Shown here: piece after piece, positions 1-10,313 of the stretch
Numbering within the stretch: position 1 is the first letter of the stretch
Layout: each line of letters begins with the position of its first letter
Assembly (NCBI GenBank): GCA_963693085.1
Contig: OY856412.1
Coordinates: forward strand, 1,064,785,744 to 1,064,849,743
DNA from: Alisma plantago-aquatica
Lineage: Eukaryota > Streptophyta > Magnoliopsida > Alismatales > Alismataceae
DNA: 64,000 nt
Direction of reading: 5' to 3'
Translations under genes and position numbers: made by a program
The notes under the pieces: generated by a model
Database searches by the model: none
What the model saw: only the letters and a program-made list of their open reading frames with translations
What the model was told of the DNA's origin: nothing

Positions 1-1740
1 ATCTTATTTTGGTCAATATATGAAAATGTGGGGTCTTCATTAGGTCATGTATACAAATTAGGCCTGGTTTAGGCCAAACTAGTGCAAACCATGTCAAATT
101 AGATCAAATTTGGATACCATGAGTTCAAATAGGGTCAATTGATTCTAGTTTGGGTCATGTTAGGTGTGATTTAGCCTAAATTCTATGTAATATTATGTAA
201 TATTGTCATCATTTAATATTTACATATATGAAAATATGAATATAAATATCAAGAACTCATCATTATTTTGATAAAAGCAAAACGCCTACAAACTCTTGGG
301 CACCCTCCTAGGTGCCCTCTCGGGATCTCTTAGCACTTGGCCACCTTAATAACTACGATTGCCTTGTCGAGAAAAAATGCTTAATTATGCTTCACACACT
401 TTAAAACATTGATTTGGATTTCTCATTGGGGTTTGGTACTAAGTTAGAAGAGAATGTCAGCTAGTAATGGATGGATTTAATGGGTCCGACGATGATGAAA
501 TGAAACCACCCATTATATAGACCCTCAAATATGATGTGTGTGCTAACCATGGGTCAAATGGCTTCACATAATTACAAAATGTATTAGGAAGGAAAAAAGA
601 CAAGAAGTATTATAGGTCACATCTTGAGTGGACATGGACTCATCTTGTTGATGTCTAATGATGTAGGACTTTTCAATATATGTTTTCTAAATGCACTTGC
701 ATTGCTAAAAACAAATTTTGCAAGAACGAACTTGCATGTGTTGACACTAAATTTGTACGAATGATGAATGATTATTAGAGAATGTTCATTGGCTTTATAC
801 TTCAGAAATTACGTTGTGGAAAACTGATCCAAGTGGGTTTCAAGAGAATAAAAAAACCAACACTAGGGCACTTTTGTAATAGGAAATGATAAAATATGAA
901 TGTATTGTTTTATCTTGAGAAGAGAAATTAATAAAGTTCAACTATAAGCATCTTGAGGAGTGTTAGATATTACAAGCATAGAATTCATTCACAAACATTA
1001 TGTATCAAATAGACATGCCTTATTGCTAGACACACAACACAAGAGTATATACCACTATAGGGAACCTATTAATTGAGTGTGAAGAATACACAATGCACCT
1101 TTAGTACGTTATAAGCCACATGTTCCATTCATCTCTTAAGAGGTAGATACCAACAATGAGTACTAATATAGGTTCAGAAGGTCTTGATTTTTCTAATAAA
1201 TACATTTGTATCCTCCAAGTCTCACAAGTTCGGAAAGAATTTAAATCTTAAACATGTTCATCATGGTAGTGCCTTAATGTCAAAACTAATACTAATAGAG
1301 CATAACAAAGATTTGGAAATTATGTGTTAAACTAACTGCCAATCAGCAACTGCAGCAACAAGATCGTAACATAACATAATATATGATAAGGAGATGAGGT
1401 GCAAAACACAACTTATATGAGATCCCAACAGAGTAAATATCATTTATAATTTTATGCAAACCATTGTGTGACAAACCACGAGAAACCAAGACAAGGTCTC
1501 GTCGCTTAAGTAATAAGAGTAATGGCAAGAATCACATTTAATCTATAAAAATATATGATAATCATAAGTTTCAAACAAAGAGCATTGTTGAAATCCCAGG
1601 TTAGATACTTGTCAAGTATTAAATCCACACTTCCAGGTGACGTTTTGCAACAATGACAGGTCAGCGGACGGAAGATTCATGGCCAACATATATGCAATGT
1701 AAAAGGTAGAAAAAACGACACACGTACTTGGTCTAACTGA
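1..1740. other. AT-rich stretch without a recognisable gene
   Basis: No open reading frame here resembles a known family, and no terminal repeats, tRNA or rRNA-like sequence was seen. Phrases such as 'ggtcaa' and 'aggcc' recur in the first 200 bases, which could be decayed transposon sequence, but no element border can be placed. Confidence 0.4.
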
Positions 1741-2790
1741 AAGCTATTGTATGTTATAGTATTGTTGATGGTAATTTGGATTCATAGATAATACTATGCA
1801 ATGGAAAGATTTAAACAGAGGTTTCAGCGGTTTTACCTCAAAATGTTCACTGACAGCAGTACTTTGAATGGAGGATGGATTCTCAGAAAGTGACCTTGCC
1901 ACCCTTTTGCATCTGGACAGTGAACTCGCAAGTCTGTAGGCAGAGGTCATGAATTTCCAGAATGTAATATGTGTTCTTGATATATGATGATCGATGCTAT
2001 GTGCGGAGTTGTGTGCACAGGACAAACACTAAATGGCGTGTGGCTTGCCCTTGGGATTCTTCTCCAGAAGCATGTCGGAGTTACAAAGAAACGTGAACTT
2101 CTTCTGTGTGAAGGAGACCTGAAGATCCTATAGTTAGATGGAGGTAGACCATCAGTTTTTGGGCAAATTGGGGATAAGAGATTCATCATTGGGACAAATA
2201 AATCTGTGGACAATAAAACAGGGGCAAACAGAAATAAACGCACTGAAAGAAGAAACCTACTAGCTTACTCGAGGAAAAACTAGAGTCTGAGCTCGGGTAC
2301 TTCCTTCCTCATGACGGCTCATGACTTACAAGTAGTTCCTCCTGGTCCTCGGTGAGTTGTGCAGTCGTGGGCTCAGCTGTTGTGCCTTCTCTTGGGGGTT
2401 GGATAGGAAAGGTTGGTACTTGGGATATGGAGAATTCCTTGACAAACGTTTATCTTGTCTTCATGTATCAGATGGCTGCTCCGAATCATCGCGTTCCTGT
2501 CCTTTACTTGCAGATCCAGCATAACAATCAGTAGCCCTACGCATCGGTGGAGAGGTGAAATTGAAAGGGGCGAAATTGAAAAGAGGTAAAACTTTTCACT
2601 ACCGGGGGCAGCGGGGGGTTTAGGGGCGGCGTGCCTGGAGTCTCGTGCGAAAAGAATGGAGGGAGGGAAATGAAAGATAATTCGCTGACACACAACAAAA
2701 TAAAAGAGCTAAGTTTGGTTAGGTGTAATAGGGTGTAATTGTGTGAGTTTGCGATATTAAAATGTTCATCAAATCTAAACAGGCCCTAAA
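1740..2790. other. Mixed-composition stretch, possible gene relic ending in a Tourist-like terminus
   Basis: This interval is richer in GC than its flanks. On the minus strand a short serine/arginine-rich reading frame (about 1970 down to 1850) is followed by a donor-like GTAAAA, which could be a leader exon, but no family is recognisable. The right edge reads 'aaacaggccctaa', which resembles the end of a PIF/Harbinger-type (Tourist) MITE with TAA target duplication. No matching left terminus was found, so element and gene calls both stay tentative. Confidence 0.2.
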
Positions 2791-3770
2791 GTAATTTCCA
2801 AGAGAGGAACGAGATCTTTTATACTTTTTTTAGGTAATATCTTTTATATTTATGAGTGTCAATGAATATTTTATAGACGTTAGTGAGCTAGAGATGTGTC
2901 AATTAACTATTGGGTATCAATTCATCCGTGGATTTGTTAATTGTTTTTTTTTTAATATTTAACTAGCAGTTTATCTTCTGTCTCAACCTTAGTTTTGTTT
3001 GAATGTTTTTTTATAATAGATCTAATAGTTTTTATTTTATTAAAAGAAACATCATGTTTCAAAAATTATAAACATTATAATTTTCTCTCTCATCACAATT
3101 TTTTTAAAAGTATATCAATATTATTTTTCTTGGAATGTATTCTCATAACGAATCTGATGATTTTTGTTTTATAAAAAAATTTCTAATGGTTTAAAAGTTA
3201 TAAGTAAAATAAATTTATTTAGACAGTGTTACTGCTATCTGTCACATGTTAGTTGTTGATTGGAACAAAAAAGGTGGAGAAGAAATGACAACCGTCCATC
3301 CATCCCAAAACCCCACCCTTAAAAAAAAATAGAAGGGAATTTCAACGAGGCCAATTATATAAATGCAATAGCGCAAAACAACGTTACCAGTAAATTCAGA
3401 CTAAACAACAGCGCACGTGAGTTTGTCCAAATTTTAATCCTTATATATATTGGTTCGGATTAAATGGTTGTGACATGTGGCGGCATTGACCTAGCTACTC
3501 CCTTTTTCCGTTTACACGGAACAAACACATCTGAGGGCTAACTTCTTCTCTTTCACCTTTACTGACGTAAGATAGTGATACGAATTGATGTATTATCTTT
3601 ATCATAGTTAGCCCTATAGGGAGGCCGGAAGCGGGATGAATGAGCCTCCGATTTATTCAAAAAAAAAAAATGCTCGTGGTCGTCGTGGTATGCAGCTAAC
3701 TCGTGCGCTCGAGGCTTTGTTAGAGTATCCTGACCTCATAGAGCGGGCAAGGCCGCTCGCCTTTCATCCT
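2791..3770. other. AT-rich intergenic sequence
   Basis: Homopolymeric A and T runs dominate. No gene, RNA or clear transposon end was recognised. The phrase 'actccctttttccg' near 3496 is faintly like a Stowaway MITE terminus, but no partner end was found. Confidence 0.35.
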
Positions 3771-3955
3771 CATCGTCCACCATGCGCATCGTTGATGGAA
3801 AGGGGCAAGCTGCACGAGAACGTCAGGCATGGTCTGATCTGGGCATCCTTCCTACTCCTGGCTCTTCACAAACACTCTCCCCATCGTCGACCTATCGGAG
3901 TAGTCCAAGTTTGTACAACTGAGCCCAACAAGAAGCAGCCTCCTCATTCCTTTTC

Positions 3956-4409
3956 GGAAAAAAAATCCAATTTAGCATACTTTTGTAAAAATATTTACCA
4001 ACATATCACACTTTGTAAAATACTTCCCAAAATAGCACACTTTGTGTCGAACCCGCCACTTTTAATGGCGTTCTTATATGTGAGATTGAAAAGTACCACA
4101 ATAATTTGCGTGTCTACTTTTAAATTAAAAAAATGAAAAAAAGTATAAAAATTTTGAAAAAAATTTTCAATATTGAGTGCAAATGGAAAACGCCACTTCA
4201 TGTGATGTTTTTCAAAAAAAAATTATTGTTTAAAATTTTTTATTTAAAAGTAGACACGTCAATTATTGTGGCGTTTTTTAATTCTGGTTAAAAAATTCCA
4301 AATAAAGTGGTCTTTTCAGACCAAAGTGTCATACTTTGAAAAATATTTTGGAAAGTGTGCTATTTTGGTAAATATTTTTGCAAAAGTATGATAAATTGAT
4401 TTTTTTTCC
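3956..4409. mobile_element. Foldback (MULE-like) MITE inserted in the kinase relic
   Basis: The ends are long inverted repeats: GGAAAAAAAATCCAATTTAG at the left and its near complement at the right, with arms running through 'ttgtaaaaatatttacc' / 'ggtaaatatttttgcaa'. No coding capacity is visible. It separates two adjoining parts of the kinase pseudogene, which fixes both borders to within a few bases. A T-rich flank (CCTTTT...) occurs at both sides and may be a target duplication of about 9 bp, but the homopolymers make this uncertain. Long TIRs with a 9-bp duplication would fit Mutator-like elements. Related sequence lies at the right edge of the window. Confidence 0.65.
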
Positions 4410-4745
4410 TTTTTTTGTCAAACTCGCTGCTTAGCTTGGGGTCAGTGCACTCGAGCAGCCGGTCTTTGACACGGAGCGTCGATCGACACCGAGTCCACCA
4501 AGCTCGGCTTCTCGTTCTCGTTGGGCCTCCGGCTGCAGCATATCTCTAGGATCATGACGTCGTAGCTGAAGACGTCCATCTTCTCAATGGCCTTGTTGTA
4601 TTGCACGTACTCTGGAGCAAGGTACCCCATGGCGCCGACAGTCACCAGGGGCGGAACTAGGAAGGAGGGTGGGGGCTCTAGCCCCCCTCCTCCCCAAAAA
4701 ATGATGAAATATGATTCTTAAAGTATAAAAATACAAATAATAATG

Positions 4746-4773
<28 letters not shown>
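4746..4773. repeat. (TA)n microsatellite
   Basis: Fourteen or so TA units inside the hAT-like element. Confidence 0.9.
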
Positions 4774-4779
<6 letters not shown>

Positions 4780-4858
4780 ATTGACATAAAGAGTGACTAG
4801 TTGAAGTGGTACATTGTGTCTTTAGTTGTCTAAATAGTGCATGTTCAAATCTTAATAA

Positions 4859-5398
4859 GGCACTGCTTAGTAGGGTGTACTAGGATGTAGACAGATGAAT
4901 CAAAAAGTAAGTAAAATATTTTCGTGGGTTTTTAACTCACGCAATTCTATTTGGTAGGAAGTATATTGACTTCTTTACTTTTCATTACAATCATTTGGTA
5001 CGGCAAAGTATAGAGAGACGAGGGACCAGTGGTCGCATGTTCTTGAATACGAGATGCAATGTGTAAAAAGGCACCCCAGTGTGAACACAGACCAACAACC
5101 AACTATCTGTGGTTTGCTCACTCGCAGGGTCTAGAGAGAGGGAGTGGACAGGGTGTGAGAGAACATGGGGGTGGGGACAGAGATCGTGGGTCGTTGTTCC
5201 AGTTGTACCTTTTTTTTCTATAGTCATTCCCGAACAAGCACTACACGTGTACCCTGCCACACATCCATTCTACAACAACACTCAACCGCATCTTATTTCA
5301 CGACGGTACAAAATCGAGGATTTGATGACCAACTGTGCAGTCCAGTGGACCTGTAAAATAATGAATTGCAACTGCATTTTTCCCTATCAAACAGGGCC
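4859..5398. mobile_element. Tourist-like (PIF/Harbinger) MITE, 540 bp
   Basis: The left terminus GGCACTGCTTAGTAGGG matches the complement of the right terminus (GGCCCTGTTTGATAGGG) at 13 of 17 positions, and TAA lies immediately outside both ends as the expected 3-bp target duplication. Short reading frames inside are not related to any family I know. It is nested in the hAT-like element, so it is the later insertion. Confidence 0.7.
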
Positions 5399-5535
5399 TA
5401 AGTGCATATTTTATTTTTCATCCCCTCTTTAGAAACTCAGCGTGCAGGGGCTGGTGACACCGTGCTAGACGTGCCAGCCCAGAGTCACCCAACTACAGCT
5501 GCAGACAGACGTCCAGCATCCCATTGCTCGTCTTA

Positions 5536-7229
5536 GGTTGCGTTTGGGTGGCCCATTTGTAACCGCTGCAGTAGTTAAGGACTTACGGAATTTCGACTAC
5601 CTAATTTACAAATTCTGCATTTTTTAATTGCTGCGTTTGGATGACAGCAGATTTAGAAATACAGTGGTCATTATTACTGCTTTTTTAATCACTTCGTTTG
5701 GTTAACATGTATTTAAAATGCACAATCGACCTCTCTATCATTCAACACAAAAGTGTTGACACATATTCGGCTACATGAATCAGTCCAACCATAGATTAGA
5801 GCACTAAGTGTAAGTCCAACCATAGATTAGAGCATTGTGTTACACTCACAATTAAATAAACAAAAAGCAGAGCAACATTAGTAAGCTATGCTGATTATAG
5901 AGAAGTTGAACAAAACAATCCCATCTCATTCGTCAAATATCGCTGTGCCTATTTTGATAAAGAAAAACGTGGGCATTTTAACAAACAGATAACGAGGAAG
6001 TGCATTGTAAGGAGCAAACACAGAGCCGTTTTGCACATACTCAAACGCCTGCAGCGTGAGACTCTTGCCCATGATTTTGAAGATGTTGACAATCGCTCTT
6101 CCACAGAATTCCTCACCTACTGTTTGGTCATCTCCCAGAACATGTACTGCGTCACACCAAGAGAGAAGAGAGGCATCTGCACTCCGGAAACAAAAGCGCC
6201 GAGCGTCCCAAACAGACAATATGTCTGGTCTGGCCCCAACATCGATTACAGCCTCGTCATCCTACCAACTTCCTAGAACACTTACCCTGCTGAAATGATG
6301 ATCTTGGACTCAAAAGAGGAGGAATAGAACTCCGTCGAAAAGAGGAAAGGTGGCGCCACCTCAAGCAGAGGAAAGGGGGACGAAAGCTGAAGGTGACAAA
6401 GGGAATTACCGGGACACAATCTCGAGCTTGAGGTGACGAAGGCCGTATTGAGCTTGCTCCGTTTGCAGTGGTGTCTGGTGGTCGGATTCCAGCCTGCTTC
6501 TCCAACAGCCTTCAGGTACTACGCTGGAGGTTGACGATGAGATGCGTGACGACGTCAGTCCATCACGGAAGCAGGAAGTGGACAGAAGATGCGAAGACGG
6601 TGGTGTTGACGAGCTGTGGGGTTGCAGATCTCCTCTCGAAGACCGATTCGAGTCATTTCCTAACCGGATCCATCGGCGGAGGCATGAAATAGACGGATTC
6701 AAAGCCGGCGAGTCGGGGTAGGATTCTGCAGCTTCGGGCAGCAGTGAAACGAATCGGCGACGAGGTGAGACGAACTGACGAGGTGATCTTCAGGGATGAG
6801 ACGAACCGGCGGTGGGTTGTAGTGGAGGAGGAGATGATGGGAAAAGAGTCGATGGGTGAAACCCTAGATCCAGAGAGGATCTGGCGCAAGGAAGGAGGAG
6901 ATGAGACTTGAGCGGAAGGGAGCGCAACGATGGTTGGGGGAGGAGATGCTCGGAAGGCGGAGTCGGACGAGGAAATGACTGGAGGGGCGCCACGCCGCCA
7001 CCGGAGTCGGGGGCTATTGGGGGGCGTCGGGGGTGTCGGGGGAGATCGGGGCCGAAACCCCTTTTCTGGTGATTGTAAATCTCGCCAAAAATGGCGTACT
7101 TTGGGAAGTCCGCTGAAATAGAGTGGGAGAGAATGCCGCTTTTGAACTGCCGATTTCATCAAATTGCTGCAGTTGAAATCCCTCAACCAACTACAATACC
7201 GCCCTGAAATACTGCACCCAAACGGCCCC
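5536..7229. mobile_element. PIF/Harbinger-type element, 1694 bp, non-autonomous
   Basis: The left end GGTTGCGTTTGGGTGG pairs with the right end (complement GGGGCCGTTTGGGTGC), and TTA flanks both ends. It sits exactly in the Asp-Ile-Lys codons of the kinase catalytic loop, so the insertion point is certain. No DDE transposase was recognised. It contains a minus-strand frame of 97 codons (6219-5926) of unknown family and a GC-rich, proline/serine-rich minus-strand stretch (about 7110-6700) that looks like a captured 5' leader or first exon. Capture of host sequence is possible but unproven. Confidence 0.75.
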
Positions 7230-7423
7230 TTAATGTCACGGTGCACCACTCGTTGCTCACAGCTGGAAAGCAGGTAGTTCAGAACCGATGCCAGGGCGTC
7301 GACGGCGGCATTCTGGCGCTGCTCCCGCGTGAACAACGGCAACTGCCTGCCCCCCATCGTTACCGTAGAGAGCGCGGTCCAGTGTGCCATTGGGCATGAA
7401 TTAGGTGCCATGGTGTCGTTTGA

Positions 7424-7545
7424 GAGACAACAGGAGTGTGCGTGTTGGGCGTTATGGTTTTGACCATGTGCGCCATGATCATAGGAGACAACAGGAGTGT
7501 GCGTGTTGGGCGTTATGGTTTTGACCATGTGCGCCATGATCATAG
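7424..7545. repeat. 61-bp tandem duplication, two copies
   Basis: The segment beginning 'gagacaacaggagtgtg' is followed, 61 bases on, by an almost identical copy ending at 'catgatcatagg'. The period is not a multiple of three, so it would shift any reading frame through it. It lies directly 5' of the surviving kinase piece. Confidence 0.9.
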
Positions 7546-7639
7546 GTGACATGGCTTTGGGCGATATGGTGATGATAAGTTTCCCGACATGAAACCCTAA
7601 CCCTAATGGGTGATAGGGTCTTGATCGTTAGTGCTGGTT

Positions 7640-7790
7640 GTGCTGCCCGACATATCTATGCTCTTGGATGCCCGATATCACCTTGCACTTGGGTGCATGA
7701 TATACCCTGCACATAACTGAATGACACAGATCTTGAATCTGGTTACATGACACACTTCTGGCTTAGTTGCACGATACACATATGCTCTTA
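7640..7790. repeat. Degenerate short-period repeat (about 25 bp)
   Basis: Variants of 'tgc.cgatata.c' and 'tgcatgatata.c' recur roughly every 25 bases through this stretch, interleaved with 'tatgctctt'. The copies are too diverged to define a consensus by eye. It ends where the CACTA fragment begins. Confidence 0.35.
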
Positions 7791-7794
7791 TAAT

Positions 7795-8744
7795 GTGGGA
7801 TTTTTGATTCCATCATTGATTAGTATGGTAGCAAAAGACCCTGATAGTGTTCAATAATACTGTATAGATGCTTTTAAAATTTTTTGTCAGCAAAAGAAGA
7901 TGATAATGATAGCTTCATTCAATGTCAAGTATGTTTAATTTATTTATAATTTGGACTTACGAAAATTCCATTTTTATTGTGTATTTTGAGTTATTAATTT
8001 TTAACTTTTTTACCTCTAGCGGTAGACATTGGGAGTTCCTAGTTATTGTCCCCGAGACGTTCACTGTTTATTATCTAGATCCTACGGGAAGTACATTGAA
8101 CACTAAAATTGGACACATAATGAGAATGCCATTATTCTGGTGAGAAATATTTCATTTTTATATTCGTTAACATCTGTTATTACATTACTATTTAATTATG
8201 CAATTTACTGTGTTATATTAACATGTAGGGGTTTAGATGCATTCAAAAAGGCTGGAGGAACGGTCCCAAGGAAAAAGAACCAGACAATAAATTGGGAGAA
8301 CGTAAAAGTAAGTTTCCGACTCCAATGTATATATTATTGATGTGAACTGTGCTTAGTTGTATTTTTTTTATATTTTGTATGTTTCAATTTATAGTGCGCT
8401 ACAGAAGACAACGGTTGGGCATGCACATACTATGTGATGCGATTTATGCAGATGATTATCAAACATGTCGCATTGGAAATCAATACCATACATGAGGTAC
8501 TATATATAGTCTCATTAGTTAGTATGAAATATATCAATCTTATTATTATATTATTACTTATATATATACATCATTCTCTTTGCAGGTGTTTAAAACTGAC
8601 CACACTGTAGGTAAACGTTAAAAAAATATACATGCTCCATATACGATGGAAGCATTAAATGAAGTAAGAGAAGAATGGGCAAAAGCCATACAATCATTGG
8701 CGATTGTAAGATATAATTGGGATGCTGATAGCGATGATGAATGA
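7795..8744 (+). pseudogene. Ulp1/C48 cysteine-protease exons of the truncated CACTA
   Basis: Five exons are collinear with the 3' exons of the gene at 54843-58287: about 7795-7930 (5' truncated), 8020-8139, 8229-8307, 8395-8496 and 8586-8744. Lengths of the last four are identical to the relatives (120, 79, 102, 159 nt). The catalytic His block 'RHWEFLVIVP', the Asp block 'YYLDPTGS' and the Cys block 'DNGWACTYYVMRFM' are all present. A TAA after 'DSVQ' in the first exon and another TAA in the last exon (8619-8621) break the frame. The donor after the first exon (GTATGT at 7931) is normal, unlike in the longer copy. Confidence 0.8.
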
Positions 8745-8998
8745 TATTTTGTAAATGAATATTTCTGAATGTTTCTACATGTATTTGAATATTTCTACAT
8801 GTGTGAATGTGAGAATTGAATCGATGTCTGAATGTATCTACTTGTGTGAAAAAATATTTGTTGATTTTGCAGGTTTGTGGCCTGTTTGTAGGCTGATATC
8901 AATGGATGTCGTAAACCTGGAGTTCAGAAAACTGAACTGCAGGTTCTCATCCTGCTGACCAGCCACAACAGGCCTACAAACTGATAAGAAAAAAAATT

Positions 8999-9370
8999 AA
9001 AATATAGGCGTCGATTATTTATAGAAAACCGTCATCAAAGGCCTACCCCATCGGTTTTTGGACAAAAACCGCCGCCTATTGTGGCCACAACCGTGGTGGA
9101 AATGACGTCGTTTATTCGTATAAAACCGACGCCTATAGGATATATAGCGTCGGTTGTATAAAGTGTCCTAGATGGCGCCCTTTTTTGTGGCGCAAACCCT
9201 TTTTGCGTCAGCTTACTATATATAACCGATGCCTATAAATCATATATGTGTCGGTTATAAAACCGATGTTGAAGAGTTCGACCTTTAACGACACCCACAT
9301 AGGCGTCGCTTGAAAACCGTCTCTAAAAGGGATTAAACAACCGACGCCAAAGGCATGTTTTGTAGTAGTG
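8999..9370. repeat. CACTA 3' subterminal repeats and terminal inverted repeat
   Basis: Copies of ACCGACGCC / GGCGTCGGTT and close variants occur in both orientations, ending with TGTAGTAGTG. In the En/Spm family such subterminal repeats are the binding sites of the TnpA protein. The same motif set is seen at both ends of the complete element. Confidence 0.8.
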
Positions 9371-9530
9371 CTTACTGATGATACCCCAATGTGTTCGCCT
9401 TTGGGTCCTATAAGCTAGCACAATTGTGTTATCAATCCCTCACCCACTAGCATAGCAGTTGGGCAGCCAACCATTCTCTGCCTAGTTTTCTCTCATCGGA
9501 AGTTTATGGTTTTTTTTTCTTTTGGTGCAG

Positions 9531-10313
9531 ATTCGTCGTTCCTCGTACCACGACGTGATCCGCGTTTCTGAGATTCAGAAAGTTCTTGACATCACGGGCG
9601 TGCAGACGTACATCATCAACAGTGCCCGCGTGGTGTTCTTGAACGAGCAGCCTCAGCAGAGGCCAGGGAAAGGTGTGGTGAACACCTGTGAGGTGTGTGA
9701 CCGGAGCCTGTTAGACTCGTTCTGGTTCAGCTGCTCACTCGGCTGCAAGGTATGTTTTCAAAATCGTCTTTGCCCTGTTCCATTGGGTTGATCAATGAAT
9801 ATAATTCTTCAGTTAGATGGGGATTTTAAATTTAATTTAAGTGTTTTCATCTGATGTCAACAGATCACCGGCACGTCTAGCGGCCATGTTCCGCGGAAGA
9901 GGGACAAGCACCACATTGTGACCAAAGACACAATACAGAAGAGGAACAAGAAGAGGAGCCACAGCGAGCACCACCAACAGTGCCCGCCAGCCCTCTTTCA
10001 AAGTAGCAAATCGGCATCTAGAGACCTGTTGGGATTTTATTGCTATCATTTCCTCCACACTCCAGCTCCAGGCGTGGCATCCAGCAGCTCTACGTCGGCG
10101 CTCTTCCCTCCCAGCTTTGTGTGCGTCAATCTCCAGGTTCCGCACGGTGTCTCCGGCCAAGCATTGTTCTGCTGCACTGTTTCTGGTAAAGATCACCCTG
10201 TCAACATGCTCTGTACCCATCATTTTCTAGTTGTATATCAAATCTGCATCAAACCTTCACATTTTTCTTACCGCCAGACCTTCCCTACGTGTTCTTTGCC
10301 TGCCGACCATTAG
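9531..10313 (+). pseudogene. PLATZ zinc-binding transcription factor, 3' exons only
   Basis: Two exons of a PLATZ (plant AT-rich sequence and zinc-binding) protein, a nuclear DNA-binding family. Exon 9531-9749 follows a good acceptor (ttttggtgcag) and encodes '[20 protein letters not shown]', '[16 protein letters not shown]' and the Cys block 'NTCEVC...CSLGCK'. It ends at GTATGT. The next exon starts at 9864 after CAG in the same phase, gives a Lys/Arg-rich tail 'KRNKKRSHSEHHQQ' and stays open to a stop at 10311-10313. The upstream exons that normally carry the B-box-like zinc ligands are absent: only 160 bases separate this exon from the CACTA end. Without them it is probably a truncated relic, although distant upstream exons cannot be excluded. 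Confidence 0.8.

Larger units (their letters stand above)
4646..5460. mobile_element. hAT-like non-autonomous element in the kinase relic (right border approximate)
   Basis: The left end reads CAGGGGCGGAACTAGG followed by a G/C-rich subterminal stretch with 'gggggctctagccccc', the typical form of many plant hAT non-autonomous elements. It starts exactly where the kinase reading frame is lost; the frame resumes at about 5462. The right end (around 'gcaggggctggtgacacc') is degenerate and I could not place an 8-bp duplication. It carries a nested MITE and a (TA)n tract. No transposase is present. Confidence 0.45.
3780..7420 (-). pseudogene. L-type lectin receptor-like kinase, kinase domain relic in four pieces
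   Basis: Four collinear minus-strand pieces form the C-terminal half of a receptor-like serine/threonine kinase. 7420-7232 carries the catalytic-loop entry with 'RVVHRDIK'. 5535 to about 5462 continues with a nucleotide-binding segment and 'LGDSGLARL' (DFG changed to DSG) and contains a stop. 4645-4410 has 'MGYLAPEY', 'KMDVFSYDVMILEICC' and 'DPKLSSEF'. 3955 to about 3780 has 'MRRLLLVGLSC' and, after a frameshift, the tail 'LTFSCSLPLSI'. The 'APEY' block and the 'LTFSC.LPLS' tail are typical of L-type lectin receptor kinases, plasma-membrane proteins; the lectin domain itself is absent. The gaps between pieces are transposon insertions. With stops, a changed DFG and no 5' half, it cannot make a working kinase. 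Family assignment is firm at kinase level and good at subfamily level. Confidence 0.85.
7790..9370 (+). mobile_element. 3' fragment of a CACTA (En/Spm) transposon
   Basis: From about 7795 the sequence parallels the last 1.6 kb of the complete CACTA at 49143-58911, exon by exon and intron by intron. It ends in the same terminus, TGTAGTAGTG, at 9370. The 5' end of the element, its transposase and the left inverted repeat are missing; the sequence simply stops matching near 7790. The right terminus abuts PLATZ-gene intron sequence, so the fragment marks the edge of an insertion into or next to that gene. Confidence 0.85.

Noticed and set aside
1343..1528. Short minus-strand frame
   Set aside because: No similarity, no splice context and composition typical of random AT-rich sequence.
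2050..2140. Minus-strand 'LLEKNPKGKP' resembling the glutathione S-transferase 'LL..NP..K' segment
   Set aside because: Only about ten residues match loosely and no other transferase block is nearby.
3636..4136. A 166-codon plus-strand frame starting in a run of A
   Set aside because: It is the antisense of the kinase relic's 3' end and runs into the foldback element.
6653..7552. A 299-codon minus-strand frame
   Set aside because: It crosses the Harbinger terminus and mixes kinase sequence, transposon sequence and a tandem repeat, so it is a chance concatenation; only the kinase part is annotated.
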